A DNA stretch of 36,480 bases, taken from the NCBI GenBank assembly GCA_003551665.1, contig PUNE01000131.1:1-36480 (forward strand), given 5' to 3'. The notes under the pieces are model-generated. The model had not been told where the DNA came from, ran no database searches, and saw nothing but the letters and a program-made list of their open reading frames with translations. Source of the stretch: Halobacteroidaceae bacterium (lineage in GTDB: Bacteria; Bacillota; Halanaerobiia; B1SED10-174). Numbering within the stretch: position 1 is the first letter of the stretch; each line of letters starts with the position of its first letter. The position numbers and the translations under genes are program-made. Of this stretch, positions 1 to 8,182 are shown piece after piece.

Positions 1-2
1 AA

Positions 3-689
3 CTGAGGGAGGCCCTGGTAAAAACCTTTCAAAACAAGGCTTTTCTGCTCTATCTTGTTGGTAATGCTCTTTTCTGGTTTGGTTTTAACATTATAACCAT
101 GGGTGTCCCCTATTATGTAACGGTTTTAATTGGAGTGAGCGAAGGGCAGACCAGTATTTTCCTGGGGGCCGTCTTTGGAGTTGCTTTTGTCTGTTTCCCT
201 CTGGTTAATTTAGGGGCCAAAAAGTTCGGTAAAAAAGCTATAATGCTTTTCAGTCTCGGGGCTCTGGCCCTGCTTTTACCCCTGATTTTCTTTTTCAATA
301 ACCCGTTTATTCCCCTCAGCCCATATAATTTTGGGCTTCTGGTTATGGCCCTTTGGGGAGTACCTCTTTCTTCACTTTTTATTGTTCCCAATGCAATTGT
401 AGCAGATGTTACGGATATTGATGAAATGGTCACGGGAAAAAGGAGGGAATCAATGTACTTTGGTGCCCAGGGGGTTGTTCTTAAATCTGTTCTGGCCCTT
501 TCTTCCCTGACCATGGGGCTTTTATTTCAGTTTTTTGGCAACAGCCCTGCAGAACCGCTGGGAATTCAGTTAACGGGTCCAGTGGCTGCCTTCTTTATCC
601 TGATTGGTTTTATTATCTTTACCCGTTACCCCGAAAAGGACGAGGTCGTAAGAGGAGAAATTGAACCAGAAGAGTTGATTATTGGTTGA
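3..689 (+). CDS. GPH/MFS-type sugar:cation symporter, C-terminal part (5' end outside window)
   Basis: The reading frame is open from the window edge, so this is the C-terminal portion (about 228 residues) of a larger membrane transporter; the first in-frame ATG at 99 is internal. It holds about six hydrophobic segments separated by short loops. A basic Thr-Gly-Lys-Arg-Arg-Glu-Ser-Met loop is followed by a Tyr-Phe-Gly-Ala-Gln-Gly helix, which is characteristic of the glycoside-pentoside-hexuronide (GPH, MFS_2) family. Members of that family import sugars or glycosides with H+ or Na+ across the cytoplasmic membrane. The substrate cannot be told from this half. The stop lies 13 bases before the phosphohexomutase start, and the two share a transcription direction, so sugar uptake and sugar-phosphate metabolism may be co-expressed. 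Confidence 0.8.
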   Translation: MREALVKTFQNKAFLLYLVGNALFWFGFNIITMGVPYYVTVLIGVSEGQTSIFLGAVFGVAFVCFPLVNLGAKKFGKKAIMLFSLGALALLLPLIFFFNNPFIPLSPYNFGLLVMALWGVPLSSLFIVPNAIVADVTDIDEMVTGKRRESMYFGAQGVVLKSVLALSSLTMGLLFQFFGNSPAEPLGIQLTGPVAAFFILIGFIIFTRYPEKDEVVRGEIEPEELIIG

Positions 690-702
690 GAGGAGGAGTC
701 CT

Positions 703-2115
703 GTGGAAATTCGTTTTGGTACTGATGGCTGGCGAGGTTTATTGGCTGAAGATTTCACCTTTGCCAACCTGGAAAAAGTGGTCCTGGCTATTTCCCGCCA
801 CCTTGGCAAAAAAAAGGAGAACCCTCGGGTTGTAATCGGTTATGATACCCGCTTTCTTGCCCGGGAGTTTGCCCTGCGGGCTGCGGCTGTGATGAATTCT
901 CAGGGAATAACGGTTTACCTGGGGACCGGTTACCATCCAACTCCTGCAGTGGCAGCGGGGATTTTAGATCTTCCCACTGATGGAGGAATCATGCTTACTG
1001 CCTCCCACAACCCTGCCGAATACAGCGGAATTAAGTTTATCCCTGCTGATGCTGCTCCTGCCCTACCCGAAATTACAGGGGATATTGAAGCTGAACTGGA
1101 TAAGCTTGATGGGTCAGAAATCCCCAAAATGTGGAGAGATGAAGCAGAAACAAAGGGGCTTCTTCTGGATTGGGAAGGAAAGGATAGTTACCTGAAGCGC
1201 CTGAGAAAAACAATTGACAGCAGCCTGCTGGAAAAAAATCCATCCCGGGTAATAGTTAATCCCCTGTTCGGAGCGGGCCAGGGCTACCTGGAAGAGTTTC
1301 TGGATGAACTGGACTGGCAGGTGGAGACAAGAAACAGCGGTCTTGACCCTTACTTTGGAGGGGGCATGCCCGATCCCTCTAGGGAAAGGCTGGAGTTGCT
1401 GGCCCGGGAGGTTAAGAAGGGTTCTGCCAGGCTGGGCCTGGCCCTTGACGGAGATGGTGACCGGTTTGGGATAATCGATGAGAATGGTCTGTACCTTACT
1501 CCCAACCAGTTCCTTTTTCTGTCGGTCTACTATTTCATTGAGGGCCGGGGAAAAGAGGGTAATATTGGCAGGACAGTTGCCACAACTCACCTCCTCGATC
1601 GGGTAGCAGAGAAGTGGAAAAGAGAAATTATTGAAACTCCCGTCGGATTTAAATATATTGGCAAGCTTTTAAAGGAAGGCAAGGCCTGCATCGGGGGAGA
1701 AGAGAGCGGGGGAATGAGTATTGCCTCACACCTTCCCGAAAAAGATGGAATTCTTGCCTGCCTTCTGGCCTGCGAGATGATTTCCTATTTTGAAAAACCT
1801 CTGGGGAGGATCCTGCAGGAAGCCTACAAAAAATTTGGATTTCTTGCCAGCAGGCGCTATGACATCAGTTTTTCCTCCCAGAGCAGAGAAGAACTGTTGG
1901 AAGGGCTGGATAATTTTGCCCCGGAAAGACTGAATGGCGAAGAGGTAGTGGAGCGAAATATTATGGATGGGGTTAAGTTAATCCTGAAGGAGGGAGACTG
2001 GGTTCTCCTCAGGCCCTCGGGAACAGAACCCCTTGTGCGGCTATATATTGAATCTGCAAGGGAACAGCGGATCCCGGAACTTGCCAGGGAAATTCGGCAG
2101 ATCCTGGGTTTTTAG
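703..2115 (+). CDS. Phosphoglucomutase/phosphomannomutase family protein
   Basis: An alpha-D-phosphohexomutase of about 470 residues, which interconverts hexose 1- and 6-phosphates in the cytoplasm. The four family signatures are in order. The N-terminus reads RFGTDGWRG. The phosphoserine loop TASHNP has its catalytic Ser at about residue 101. The metal loop DGDGDR has Asp at about 249, 251 and 253. The sugar-specificity loop is GEESGG and the phosphate-binding loop is RPSGTEP near the C-terminus. I chose GTG at 703 because AGGAGGAG at 691-698 is well placed for it and it gives the usual short N-terminus; the frame also has an upstream TTG at 682 that would swallow the ribosome binding site. 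Whether glucose, mannose or glucosamine phosphate is preferred cannot be read from these motifs. Confidence 0.92.
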   Translation: MEIRFGTDGWRGLLAEDFTFANLEKVVLAISRHLGKKKENPRVVIGYDTRFLAREFALRAAAVMNSQGITVYLGTGYHPTPAVAAGILDLPTDGGIMLTASHNPAEYSGIKFIPADAAPALPEITGDIEAELDKLDGSEIPKMWRDEAETKGLLLDWEGKDSYLKRLRKTIDSSLLEKNPSRVIVNPLFGAGQGYLEEFLDELDWQVETRNSGLDPYFGGGMPDPSRERLELLAREVKKGSARLGLALDGDGDRFGIIDENGLYLTPNQFLFLSVYYFIEGRGKEGNIGRTVATTHLLDRVAEKWKREIIETPVGFKYIGKLLKEGKACIGGEESGGMSIASHLPEKDGILACLLACEMISYFEKPLGRILQEAYKKFGFLASRRYDISFSSQSREELLEGLDNFAPERLNGEEVVERNIMDGVKLILKEGDWVLLRPSGTEPLVRLYIESAREQRIPELAREIRQILGF

Positions 2116-2211
2116 GGGAGAATAATCCCTGGGGTTCCCGAGAATTTTCTCTACAGTTCATATTAGTGGGGATTAAGGGATCAGTGATTTTGCCCTGTAA
2201 GGAGGTTTGTT

Positions 2212-3081
2212 ATGAAAAAAGTTTTTCTTGCTCTCTTTTTTATTCTTTTTTCTTTTTCTCCGGCAAATTCCGAAGAAGTCCTTTTCTTCCATCAGGATAA
2301 AACCGGTGATGATTATGGCCCTGGTTATTATGAATACCCCCTTCATCCTCATTTTCATCCCCACGAAGGCCTCTTTGATCTTCAGGAGTTTCTGGTTCGA
2401 ACGGGAGAAAATGTATATTATTTTGATTTTACCTTCGGGGAACTTACAGATCCCTGGGAGGGTTTTTATGGCTTCACCCACCCCCTGGTTCACCTCTATA
2501 TTGATAATGATGAGGGGGGAAGTACTGAGGCCTTGAAGCCTGTCCTGGAAGTTAAAATGGATCCTCAATTTCCATGGAACCGGGCAATTATTTTTTCCGG
2601 GTGGTGGATACAGGGTCTAAAAGCGGGAGAGGAATGGCGGTCCCCCGAGGAGGATGTTGGCTGGGACAGTCCCCGGCCAACCAGCCTTGAAGGCTCTGAT
2701 ATTTACGTTGAAGGAAATACCATTACCCTGAAGATCCCGGCAGAATGGGTTGGATCCCTCGCCGAAGCCCGTTATTACGTCCTGGTAGGAGCTTTTGACC
2801 CCCTTGATCCCTATTATTTCCGGGAAGTTAAGGAAGAGCCAACCCTGTGGAGTTTTGGCAAAACTGAAGAAGGTGCTGGCCACCCCATAATCGATATGCT
2901 GCTTCCAGAGGATTTGAAGCAGGAAAAACTGCTTGCTCAGAAAAACCCCGTTCTTCAACCCGTGGGTCCAATTCCGGATCCAGAAATAAACTACCTGCAG
3001 ATTGCCATCATAGTTATTTATTTTCTTCTGCTTGCAGGGGCAGGTTATTTTCTTTCCCGGAAAAAAAGACGTCCTGAGTGA
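2212..3081 (+). CDS. Secreted, C-terminally anchored glucodextranase-C/DOMON-like protein
   Basis: 289 residues. The first 20 or so form a signal peptide (Met-Lys-Lys followed by a Leu/Phe-rich core). The middle, about residues 22-235, is rich in aromatic and beta-type residues, with motifs such as DKTGDDYGPG, a YPLHPHF segment and a DPLDPYYFREV segment. These resemble the C-terminal module of glucodextranase and related DOMON-like carbohydrate- or haem-binding domains. A transmembrane helix at about 262-282 followed by Arg-Lys-Lys-Arg-Arg anchors the C-terminus, leaving the domain outside the cell. An AAGGAGG site precedes the ATG. The family match is recognised from motif pattern only. The role is probably extracellular polysaccharide binding, which fits the upstream sugar transporter and mutase. 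Confidence 0.7.
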   Translation: MKKVFLALFFILFSFSPANSEEVLFFHQDKTGDDYGPGYYEYPLHPHFHPHEGLFDLQEFLVRTGENVYYFDFTFGELTDPWEGFYGFTHPLVHLYIDNDEGGSTEALKPVLEVKMDPQFPWNRAIIFSGWWIQGLKAGEEWRSPEEDVGWDSPRPTSLEGSDIYVEGNTITLKIPAEWVGSLAEARYYVLVGAFDPLDPYYFREVKEEPTLWSFGKTEEGAGHPIIDMLLPEDLKQEKLLAQKNPVLQPVGPIPDPEINYLQIAIIVIYFLLLAGAGYFLSRKKRRPE

Positions 3082-3153
3082 GCAGGAATTTTTTTTGGCC
3101 CGTCGAAATCATATATATAAAGTAGGCATATTTTTTGCATACGGAGGCCAGGG

Positions 3154-4026
3154 ATGAAGGATATTCAGTTTGTGATTATAACCGGAATGTCCGGTGCAGG
3201 TAAGACCCTTGCCCTGAAGATTTTTGAGGACCAGGGTTTTTTTTGTATAGATAACCTGCCACCGACTTTTTTAACAAAACTATACGAACTCTGTCTGCAT
3301 GGGGCGGGCCAGGTTGAAAAACTGGCTCTTGTTATTGATATCCGTGGAGGCGACTTTTTTGATGCCCTTTTCCAGGAACTGCAGGAAATGGAGAGCAAAG
3401 GGTACCGTTTTGAAATCCTCTTTTTGGAGGCTGGAGATGAAGCTCTGGTTCGCCGATATAAAGAAAGCCGCCGCCGCCACCCCCTGGCCCCGGAAGGAAG
3501 GATTCTGGAAGGGATTGCCCAGGAAAGAAAAAAGCTTGAGGAACTGCGGGGCAAAGCTCACCGGGTTATCGATACCTCGGATATGTCCCGGGAAAGGTTT
3601 GCTGGAATTTTAGGAAGTTATTTTTTTACCGAAGAAAAACAAAAGAAGATGAGCATCAATATAACAACCTTTGGCTATAAACACGGGGTGCCCCTTGATG
3701 CTGACCTTGTAATGGACGTTCGGTTTTTGCCCAATCCCCACTATGTTCCTTCCCTGCAGCCCTTTACCGGGCAGGACCGGGAAGTGCAGGAATTTGTCTG
3801 CAAGTGGCCCCTGACCAAACGATTCATGGAAAAGTTTTTTAACCTTGTACTATTTTTGCTGCCCCAGTTTATTAATGAAGGTAAATCAAACCTGGTTATA
3901 GCCCTGGGCTGCACCGGTGGACGGCACAGGTCAGTTGCTGTTGGAGAGAGGCTGAAAAAATTCCTCGCTGAAAGAGGCTATAATGTCCAATTAGAACATC
4001 GTGATAAATTGAAGGGTGAGGTCTAG
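3154..4026 (+). CDS. rapZ: RNase adapter/nucleotide-binding protein RapZ (YvcJ)
   Basis: 290 residues, normal for the family. The N-terminal P-loop is GMSGAGKT (residues 11-18). The C-terminal half carries the conserved GCTGGRHRSV segment and a late HRD motif. RapZ in E. coli guides RNase E to the GlmZ small RNA in amino-sugar control, while the Bacillus homologue YvcJ hydrolyses GTP. In Bacillota the exact output is less clear. It heads the conserved cluster with glmR and whiA, 11 bases upstream of glmR, and is very likely cotranscribed with them. Confidence 0.95.
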   Translation: MKDIQFVIITGMSGAGKTLALKIFEDQGFFCIDNLPPTFLTKLYELCLHGAGQVEKLALVIDIRGGDFFDALFQELQEMESKGYRFEILFLEAGDEALVRRYKESRRRHPLAPEGRILEGIAQERKKLEELRGKAHRVIDTSDMSRERFAGILGSYFFTEEKQKKMSINITTFGYKHGVPLDADLVMDVRFLPNPHYVPSLQPFTGQDREVQEFVCKWPLTKRFMEKFFNLVLFLLPQFINEGKSNLVIALGCTGGRHRSVAVGERLKKFLAERGYNVQLEHRDKLKGEV

Positions 4027-4037
4027 GAGGGAAATTT

Positions 4038-5351
4038 ATGCTGCGGTGGCTTTTGCCGGGAATGAAAGTTAAACGCTGGCTGGCTATTGCTTTAAGTGGT
4101 TTGATATTTATTTTAATCAGCCTTTTATTTCTTTTAGATATTGAAATATTCCAGGATCTTTCTCAACTGGTGGCGACCCTGGAAGATGAACTGGTCCCTG
4201 CAGCGGGGATTTTAATTGGTTTGCTGATTCTGGTAGGGGGAATTTTCCTTCTGGCTGCCGGCCTGCGCGGAATGCTTAACTCCCTTTTTAAAACTCTTCA
4301 GCCTGATCAGAAGAAAGATCTGGCAACAGTTGTATACCAGCGACGGATGCAGGAAAGGGGTCCCCGGGTTGTTGTTCTCGGGGGCGGAACCGGCCTGGCA
4401 ACTCTTCTCCGGGGGCTCAAGGAATATACCGGAAACATTACGGCTATTGTTACAGTAAGTGATGATGGGGGAAGTTCGGGAAAAATCCGGGATGAAATGG
4501 GAATTTTACCTCCAGGTGATATCCGCAACTGCCTGGTTGCGCTCGCGGAAGCTGAACCCCTGATGCAAAAGCTTTTTCAATACAGGTTTTATGAAAATGA
4601 CCAGCTCAACGGCCATAGTTTTGGAAACCTTTTTATTGCTGCCATGTCGAAGATTTCGGGAGATTTTGAAACGGCTATTCGCCATTCCAGCCGGGTTCTT
4701 GCTGTCAGGGGAAGGGTTTTGCCCTCAACACTGGCTAACTGCAGACTCTGCGCTCGCTATACTGATGGGACGGAGACCTGTGGGGAATCGAATATTCCCA
4801 GGTCGGATAAAACTATTGAAAAGGTTTTTCTCGATCCCCTTAACTGCCAACCCCACCCTGATACGGTTGAGGCCATCAAAGAAGCCGAAATAATAGTCCT
4901 GGGCCCTGGAAGCCTCTATACCAGCATTATTCCCAATCTCCTGGTGAACGGAATTCCCGATGCCCTCAGGGCTTCCAATGCCCTGAAAATTTATGTCTGC
5001 AATGTAATGACCCAGGCCGGGGAAACACAGAACTTTGACGCCCTGGACCACCTGGAGACAATTGAAAAGCACAGCAAAGGAAAAATTGCGGATTATATCA
5101 TAGTTAATAATAAAAAGGTTAATCCCCGGGCTGCTTCCCGGTACAAAGAAGAAGGAGCTTATCCAGTTACTTTTAACCGACAGGGTCTGATTGAAAAGGG
5201 TTTGAATGTTGTGGATAGTCCCCTGCTTGATGAGGAGGATTTTGTTCGCCACAATCCCCAGGCCCTTGCCCGGGAGATAATGAATATTGCTGGATACCTT
5301 CGCAATGGGCGAGAAAACCCCCTGTTAAAGCTGTGGAACCGGGGGTGGTAA
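4038..5351 (+). CDS. glmR: GlmR/YvcK gluconeogenesis factor (CofD-like), with N-terminal membrane anchor
   Basis: 437 residues. The core from about residue 110 is a CofD-like Rossmann protein with VVVLGGGTG, the SDDGGSSG loop, the PPGDIRNC segment, a Gly-His-Ser-Phe-Gly-Asn motif and GPGSLYTSI. Bacillus GlmR (YvcK) binds UDP-GlcNAc and steers carbon into cell-wall precursors during gluconeogenic growth. This copy is longer than the Bacillus protein because of a roughly 100-residue N-terminal extension with two hydrophobic helices (about residues 12-35 and 55-78). It should therefore sit at the membrane. The start at 4038 is supported by AGGAGGG 7-8 bases upstream. It sits between rapZ and whiA with almost no spacing, as in other Bacillota. 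Confidence 0.93.
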   Translation: MLRWLLPGMKVKRWLAIALSGLIFILISLLFLLDIEIFQDLSQLVATLEDELVPAAGILIGLLILVGGIFLLAAGLRGMLNSLFKTLQPDQKKDLATVVYQRRMQERGPRVVVLGGGTGLATLLRGLKEYTGNITAIVTVSDDGGSSGKIRDEMGILPPGDIRNCLVALAEAEPLMQKLFQYRFYENDQLNGHSFGNLFIAAMSKISGDFETAIRHSSRVLAVRGRVLPSTLANCRLCARYTDGTETCGESNIPRSDKTIEKVFLDPLNCQPHPDTVEAIKEAEIIVLGPGSLYTSIIPNLLVNGIPDALRASNALKIYVCNVMTQAGETQNFDALDHLETIEKHSKGKIADYIIVNNKKVNPRAASRYKEEGAYPVTFNRQGLIEKGLNVVDSPLLDEEDFVRHNPQALAREIMNIAGYLRNGRENPLLKLWNRGW

Positions 5352-5352
5352 C

Positions 5353-6297
5353 ATGTCCTTCAGCAACAGAGTCAAGGATGAAATGGTCCGCCTTCCTCTT
5401 GGAAACGGTCACGAAATAAAGGCAGAGCTTGCGGGCCTGCTCTTAAGCAGTGGCAACCTGAATATAGATAATCGTGGGGTTGGTCTCAACTGGGAGTCAG
5501 AGGGAGCGCAGGTTGCCCGGCGTCTGTATGCCCTTCTTCGTAGAATTCAGGAGAACCTGCAGGTCCAGATCCGGGTGGGAGGAAAGGGCCAGGTGGGCAG
5601 CACTCAGCGGTACCGTCTTGCAGTTGCACCACAGGAGGGTTTAAGCAGGCTTCTGGAAGAGCTGGGTCTGGTTGAAAAAAACTGTTTGCCTTCCGGCAGG
5701 ATACCATTAAAGGTGCTCGAGAGGGAAAGCGCCCGAAGGGCTTTTCTCCGGGGTTTTTTCCTTGGCAGAGGCTCAATCAGCGATCCCAAATCGGGCTATT
5801 ATCTGGAGCTGCTTTGCGAAAGGGAGCAAGTGGCGGAGGGGATAAAAGGAGTTGAAAGCCGGCTGGGTTTAAAACCGGGAGTTCGAGCCCGGAGAAATTT
5901 CTGGCTTGTTTACCTTAATCGAGTTGAGGATATCCTGAACTTTTTGAATCTCACCGGTGCTCACCAGGTATTGCTGGACGTGGAAAGCAGCAGGATTTTT
6001 AAAGAAATGCGGGGAACAGTAAACAGGCGAGTTAACTGGGAAACTGCCAACCTAGAAAAAACCATTAAAGCCGGTTTGAAGCAGATGGAAGATATTGGAA
6101 TAATTGCCGAAAACCGCGGATTGAACAAACTGCCGCCAGGATTACAGGATATTGCCCGCCTGCGGGTTCGATATCCCCACCTGACCCTGAAAGAACTGGG
6201 AGATCGATGTGAACCACCAGTGGGAAAATCGGGCGTTAACCACAGGATGCGCCGTATCAGCCGGATAGCGGATGAAATTCGAAGAGAGGGGAAGTGA
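5353..6297 (+). CDS. whiA: DNA-binding protein WhiA
   Basis: 314 residues, standard for WhiA. The N-terminal two-thirds is a degenerate LAGLIDADG-homing-endonuclease-like fold (AELAGLLLSSG near the start, then a second AFLRGFFLGRGS segment). The C-terminal helix-turn-helix is marked by RGTVNRRVNWETANLEKT and LGDRCEPPVGKSGVNHR. WhiA is a DNA-binding protein tied to sporulation in actinobacteria and to cell division and chromosome segregation in Bacillus. The ATG follows the glmR stop by one base, so translation is probably coupled. Confidence 0.95.
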   Translation: MSFSNRVKDEMVRLPLGNGHEIKAELAGLLLSSGNLNIDNRGVGLNWESEGAQVARRLYALLRRIQENLQVQIRVGGKGQVGSTQRYRLAVAPQEGLSRLLEELGLVEKNCLPSGRIPLKVLERESARRAFLRGFFLGRGSISDPKSGYYLELLCEREQVAEGIKGVESRLGLKPGVRARRNFWLVYLNRVEDILNFLNLTGAHQVLLDVESSRIFKEMRGTVNRRVNWETANLEKTIKAGLKQMEDIGIIAENRGLNKLPPGLQDIARLRVRYPHLTLKELGDRCEPPVGKSGVNHRMRRISRIADEIRREGK

Positions 6298-6302
6298 AGT
6301 GT

Positions 6303-7661
6303 ATGCAGATGAACCTTAATCTGCGCCTGGAGCAAAAACAGACCTTAATAATGACGCCCCGCCTGCAACAAGCCCTGAATATTTTGCAGCTCTCAACCCT
6401 GGATTTAAAAGAACTGCTGATGAAGGAAGCCCAGGAAAACCCCCTGCTTGAAGTGGGAGAACAGGAAGAGACTCTCAGTCTTGATGACCATAACGCTGAA
6501 GAATGGGAAGAAATATTTGCCAACACCGATTATGCATTCAACCAGGAAATTAAAAGGGAGGGAAATGAGCGGATAGAAGAAAAGGTCCTGGCCCAGCCCA
6601 TCAGCCGTGATGAATACCTGACCAGGCAGATGCACCTTCTCCTTCCTGAAAAAAAGAAGCAACGAATAGCCTCTTTTCTGATTGGTTCACTTGACGAGAA
6701 AGGTTACCTGGCTATTTCTATCAACCAGGTTTCCAAGCTGCTCAATGTTCCTACTGAAGAAGTGGAAGAAGTGCGGGAAATGCTCCTGGAACAGGACCCC
6801 CCCGGCCACGGTGCGGTCAATATCCAGGAGGCTCTTGCTCATCAGCTGGCCTCTCTTGATGCTCCTGAAAAGCAGAAGGAATGGGCCCGGAAAATTATCC
6901 GTTCCCACTGGGCTGAATTAACCAGGGGCAAATGGCCTGCCATTCGGCGGAAGTTTGAGCCTGGACAAGAAGCCTTTGATAGCGGGGTCAACCTGCTTCG
7001 TTCTCTTTATCCCTATCCCTCAGCTGCATATGAAGACCACGAGGTTCGCTACCTCGAACCGGATATTATCCTGGTTCGGGACGGCAACGAATGGAGGATT
7101 ATCATGAACGACAGTGTTTATCCCCGCCTGCGCCTTGGGGGCAATTACTGGAACCTGTGGCAGAAGAAGGATAACCCTGAAGTCAAAGAATTCCTGGAAC
7201 GCAAGCTTAAGGGTGCCCGCTGGCTCCTTCGCTGCATTGAACAGCGCCGGGTTACCCTTTATCGCATAACCGAAGCCCTACTTGAACTTCAGGATGAGTT
7301 TTTTTCCTCGGGTAAAAAGGCCCTTAAACCCCTTGCCCTGAGGGATGTTGCAGAGCGGATTGGCCTGCACATTTCAACCATTTGCCGGGCAACCACCGGG
7401 AAATATATCCAGACTCCCTACGGGATTTACGAGTTAAAATATTTTTTCAACAGTGGAGTGGAGGCCCATTCTTCGGTTAGTATTAAAGAATTGATCAGGG
7501 AATTAGTGGAAAAGGAGAACAAACAGAAACCCCTTAGCGACCAGGATATTGCCAGTGAGCTGGAAGAAAACCGGGGGATAGGGATTTCCCGCAGGACGGT
7601 TGCCAAATACCGCAAACAGCTGCGCATACCTTCATCAACAGAACGCAGGCGTCTCCTTTAA
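6303..7661 (+). CDS. rpoN: RNA polymerase sigma-54 factor RpoN
   Basis: About 452 residues with the full sigma-54 layout. Region I is glutamine/leucine-rich (LRLEQKQTLIMTPRLQQALN). An acidic linker follows at about residues 45-90, then the core-binding domain and a helix-turn-helix around ISTICRATTGKYI. The C-terminal RpoN box is RRTVAKYRKQL. I chose ATG 6303; a GTG at 6294 overlapping the whiA stop is in frame but only two bases from the purine-rich site. Sigma-54 needs AAA+ activators and reads -24/-12 promoters. I see no activator gene in this window. It closes the rapZ-glmR-whiA block. Confidence 0.95.
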   Translation: MQMNLNLRLEQKQTLIMTPRLQQALNILQLSTLDLKELLMKEAQENPLLEVGEQEETLSLDDHNAEEWEEIFANTDYAFNQEIKREGNERIEEKVLAQPISRDEYLTRQMHLLLPEKKKQRIASFLIGSLDEKGYLAISINQVSKLLNVPTEEVEEVREMLLEQDPPGHGAVNIQEALAHQLASLDAPEKQKEWARKIIRSHWAELTRGKWPAIRRKFEPGQEAFDSGVNLLRSLYPYPSAAYEDHEVRYLEPDIILVRDGNEWRIIMNDSVYPRLRLGGNYWNLWQKKDNPEVKEFLERKLKGARWLLRCIEQRRVTLYRITEALLELQDEFFSSGKKALKPLALRDVAERIGLHISTICRATTGKYIQTPYGIYELKYFFNSGVEAHSSVSIKELIRELVEKENKQKPLSDQDIASELEENRGIGISRRTVAKYRKQLRIPSSTERRRLL

Positions 7662-7668
7662 AAAAGGG

Positions 7669-7697
7669 TGGACAATTAACAGGAAAAAGGGTAAAAT
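7669..7697 (+). promoter_or_regulatory. Sigma-A-type promoter of the aminomutase-like operon
   Basis: TGGACA (7669-7674) and TAAAAT (7692-7697) are separated by exactly 17 bases and lie between the rpoN stop and the next gene. Transcription would start near 7704. This gives the following gene set its own promoter, separate from the rpoN block. Confidence 0.65.
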
Positions 7698-7710
7698 ATT
7701 ATCAAAGCTA

Positions 7711-7725
7711 CTCATCAATGATGAG
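7711..7725. promoter_or_regulatory. Palindromic operator candidate downstream of the -10 box
   Basis: CTCATCAATGATGAG is a perfect 6-bp inverted repeat around AAT. It sits about 14-28 bases after the -10 element and just before the ribosome binding site of the first operon gene. The position suits a repressor site, and the FCD regulator encoded in the same operon is the natural candidate to bind it. It could instead form a small RNA hairpin next to the ribosome binding site. Confidence 0.4.
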
Positions 7726-7740
7726 GAGGAGGTTATTTAA

Positions 7741-8181
7741 TTGTCCCACGATCCCTATGCACGGGGGGCTTTTAAGTCCAACCCTTATTTTTCCAAGAAG
7801 GATATCAGTAGTGGACTTGTTGTAATCCTCCAGGGGTATTTCCCCGACAGGAATCTTGAACTCATCAATCCAATTTCCAGGGCTTTACTTTCAGGTGAGA
7901 TCCACGAAATTATTTTAACCGATGAAGATGCAGGCCCGGGAGATACAGTGAATAATATTGCTTACCTGGGTTTTGTTGAAATTGCCGAGGCGGGAGTTGC
8001 CGTAGTTGGTGACCTGGTCCTGGTAGATGAGGAAGAAGTTGGCCGACTTGCAGGTTTCGACGTAACCCATATGCCCAACCACCTTAACATAGTAGTTAAG
8101 ACAGATTTATTAAAAAGCGGGGCCGACCGCGGTTTCCGCCTTGGACAGACCTTAAAATTCTGTACAGGAGGAGGTGAATAA
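7741..8181 (+). CDS. Small conserved-looking protein of unknown function, first gene of the cobalamin operon
   Basis: 146 residues from a TTG start with AGGAGG 8 bases upstream; no ATG would serve. I do not recognise a named family. There is no signal peptide or membrane helix. Visible features are a LVVILQGYFPDRNLE segment, the turn LTDEDAGPGDTVNNIAYLGF, an acidic LVDEEEVG stretch and a striking VTHMPNHLNIV motif with two histidines and an asparagine that could bind metal or a cofactor. The even spread of charged and aliphatic residues suggests a compact alpha/beta soluble protein. It overlaps the ribosome binding site region of the RidA-family gene, so the two are translated together. A role with the downstream isomerase or PLP enzyme is inferred only from position. 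Confidence 0.75.
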   Translation: MSHDPYARGAFKSNPYFSKKDISSGLVVILQGYFPDRNLELINPISRALLSGEIHEIILTDEDAGPGDTVNNIAYLGFVEIAEAGVAVVGDLVLVDEEEVGRLAGFDVTHMPNHLNIVVKTDLLKSGADRGFRLGQTLKFCTGGGE

Positions 8182-8182
8182 T

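Noticed and set aside
113-514. Minus-strand ORFs opposite the transporter and most other genes
   Set aside because: They mirror plus-strand genes with strong family motifs, lack ribosome binding sites and have unnatural composition.
6294-6302. GTG 6294 as the rpoN start
   Set aside because: Only two bases from the purine-rich site; ATG 6303 gives a normal N-terminus, though this is not certain.
7662-7740. Cobalamin riboswitch before the B12 operon
   Set aside because: Only 79 bases are available and no B12-box is seen.
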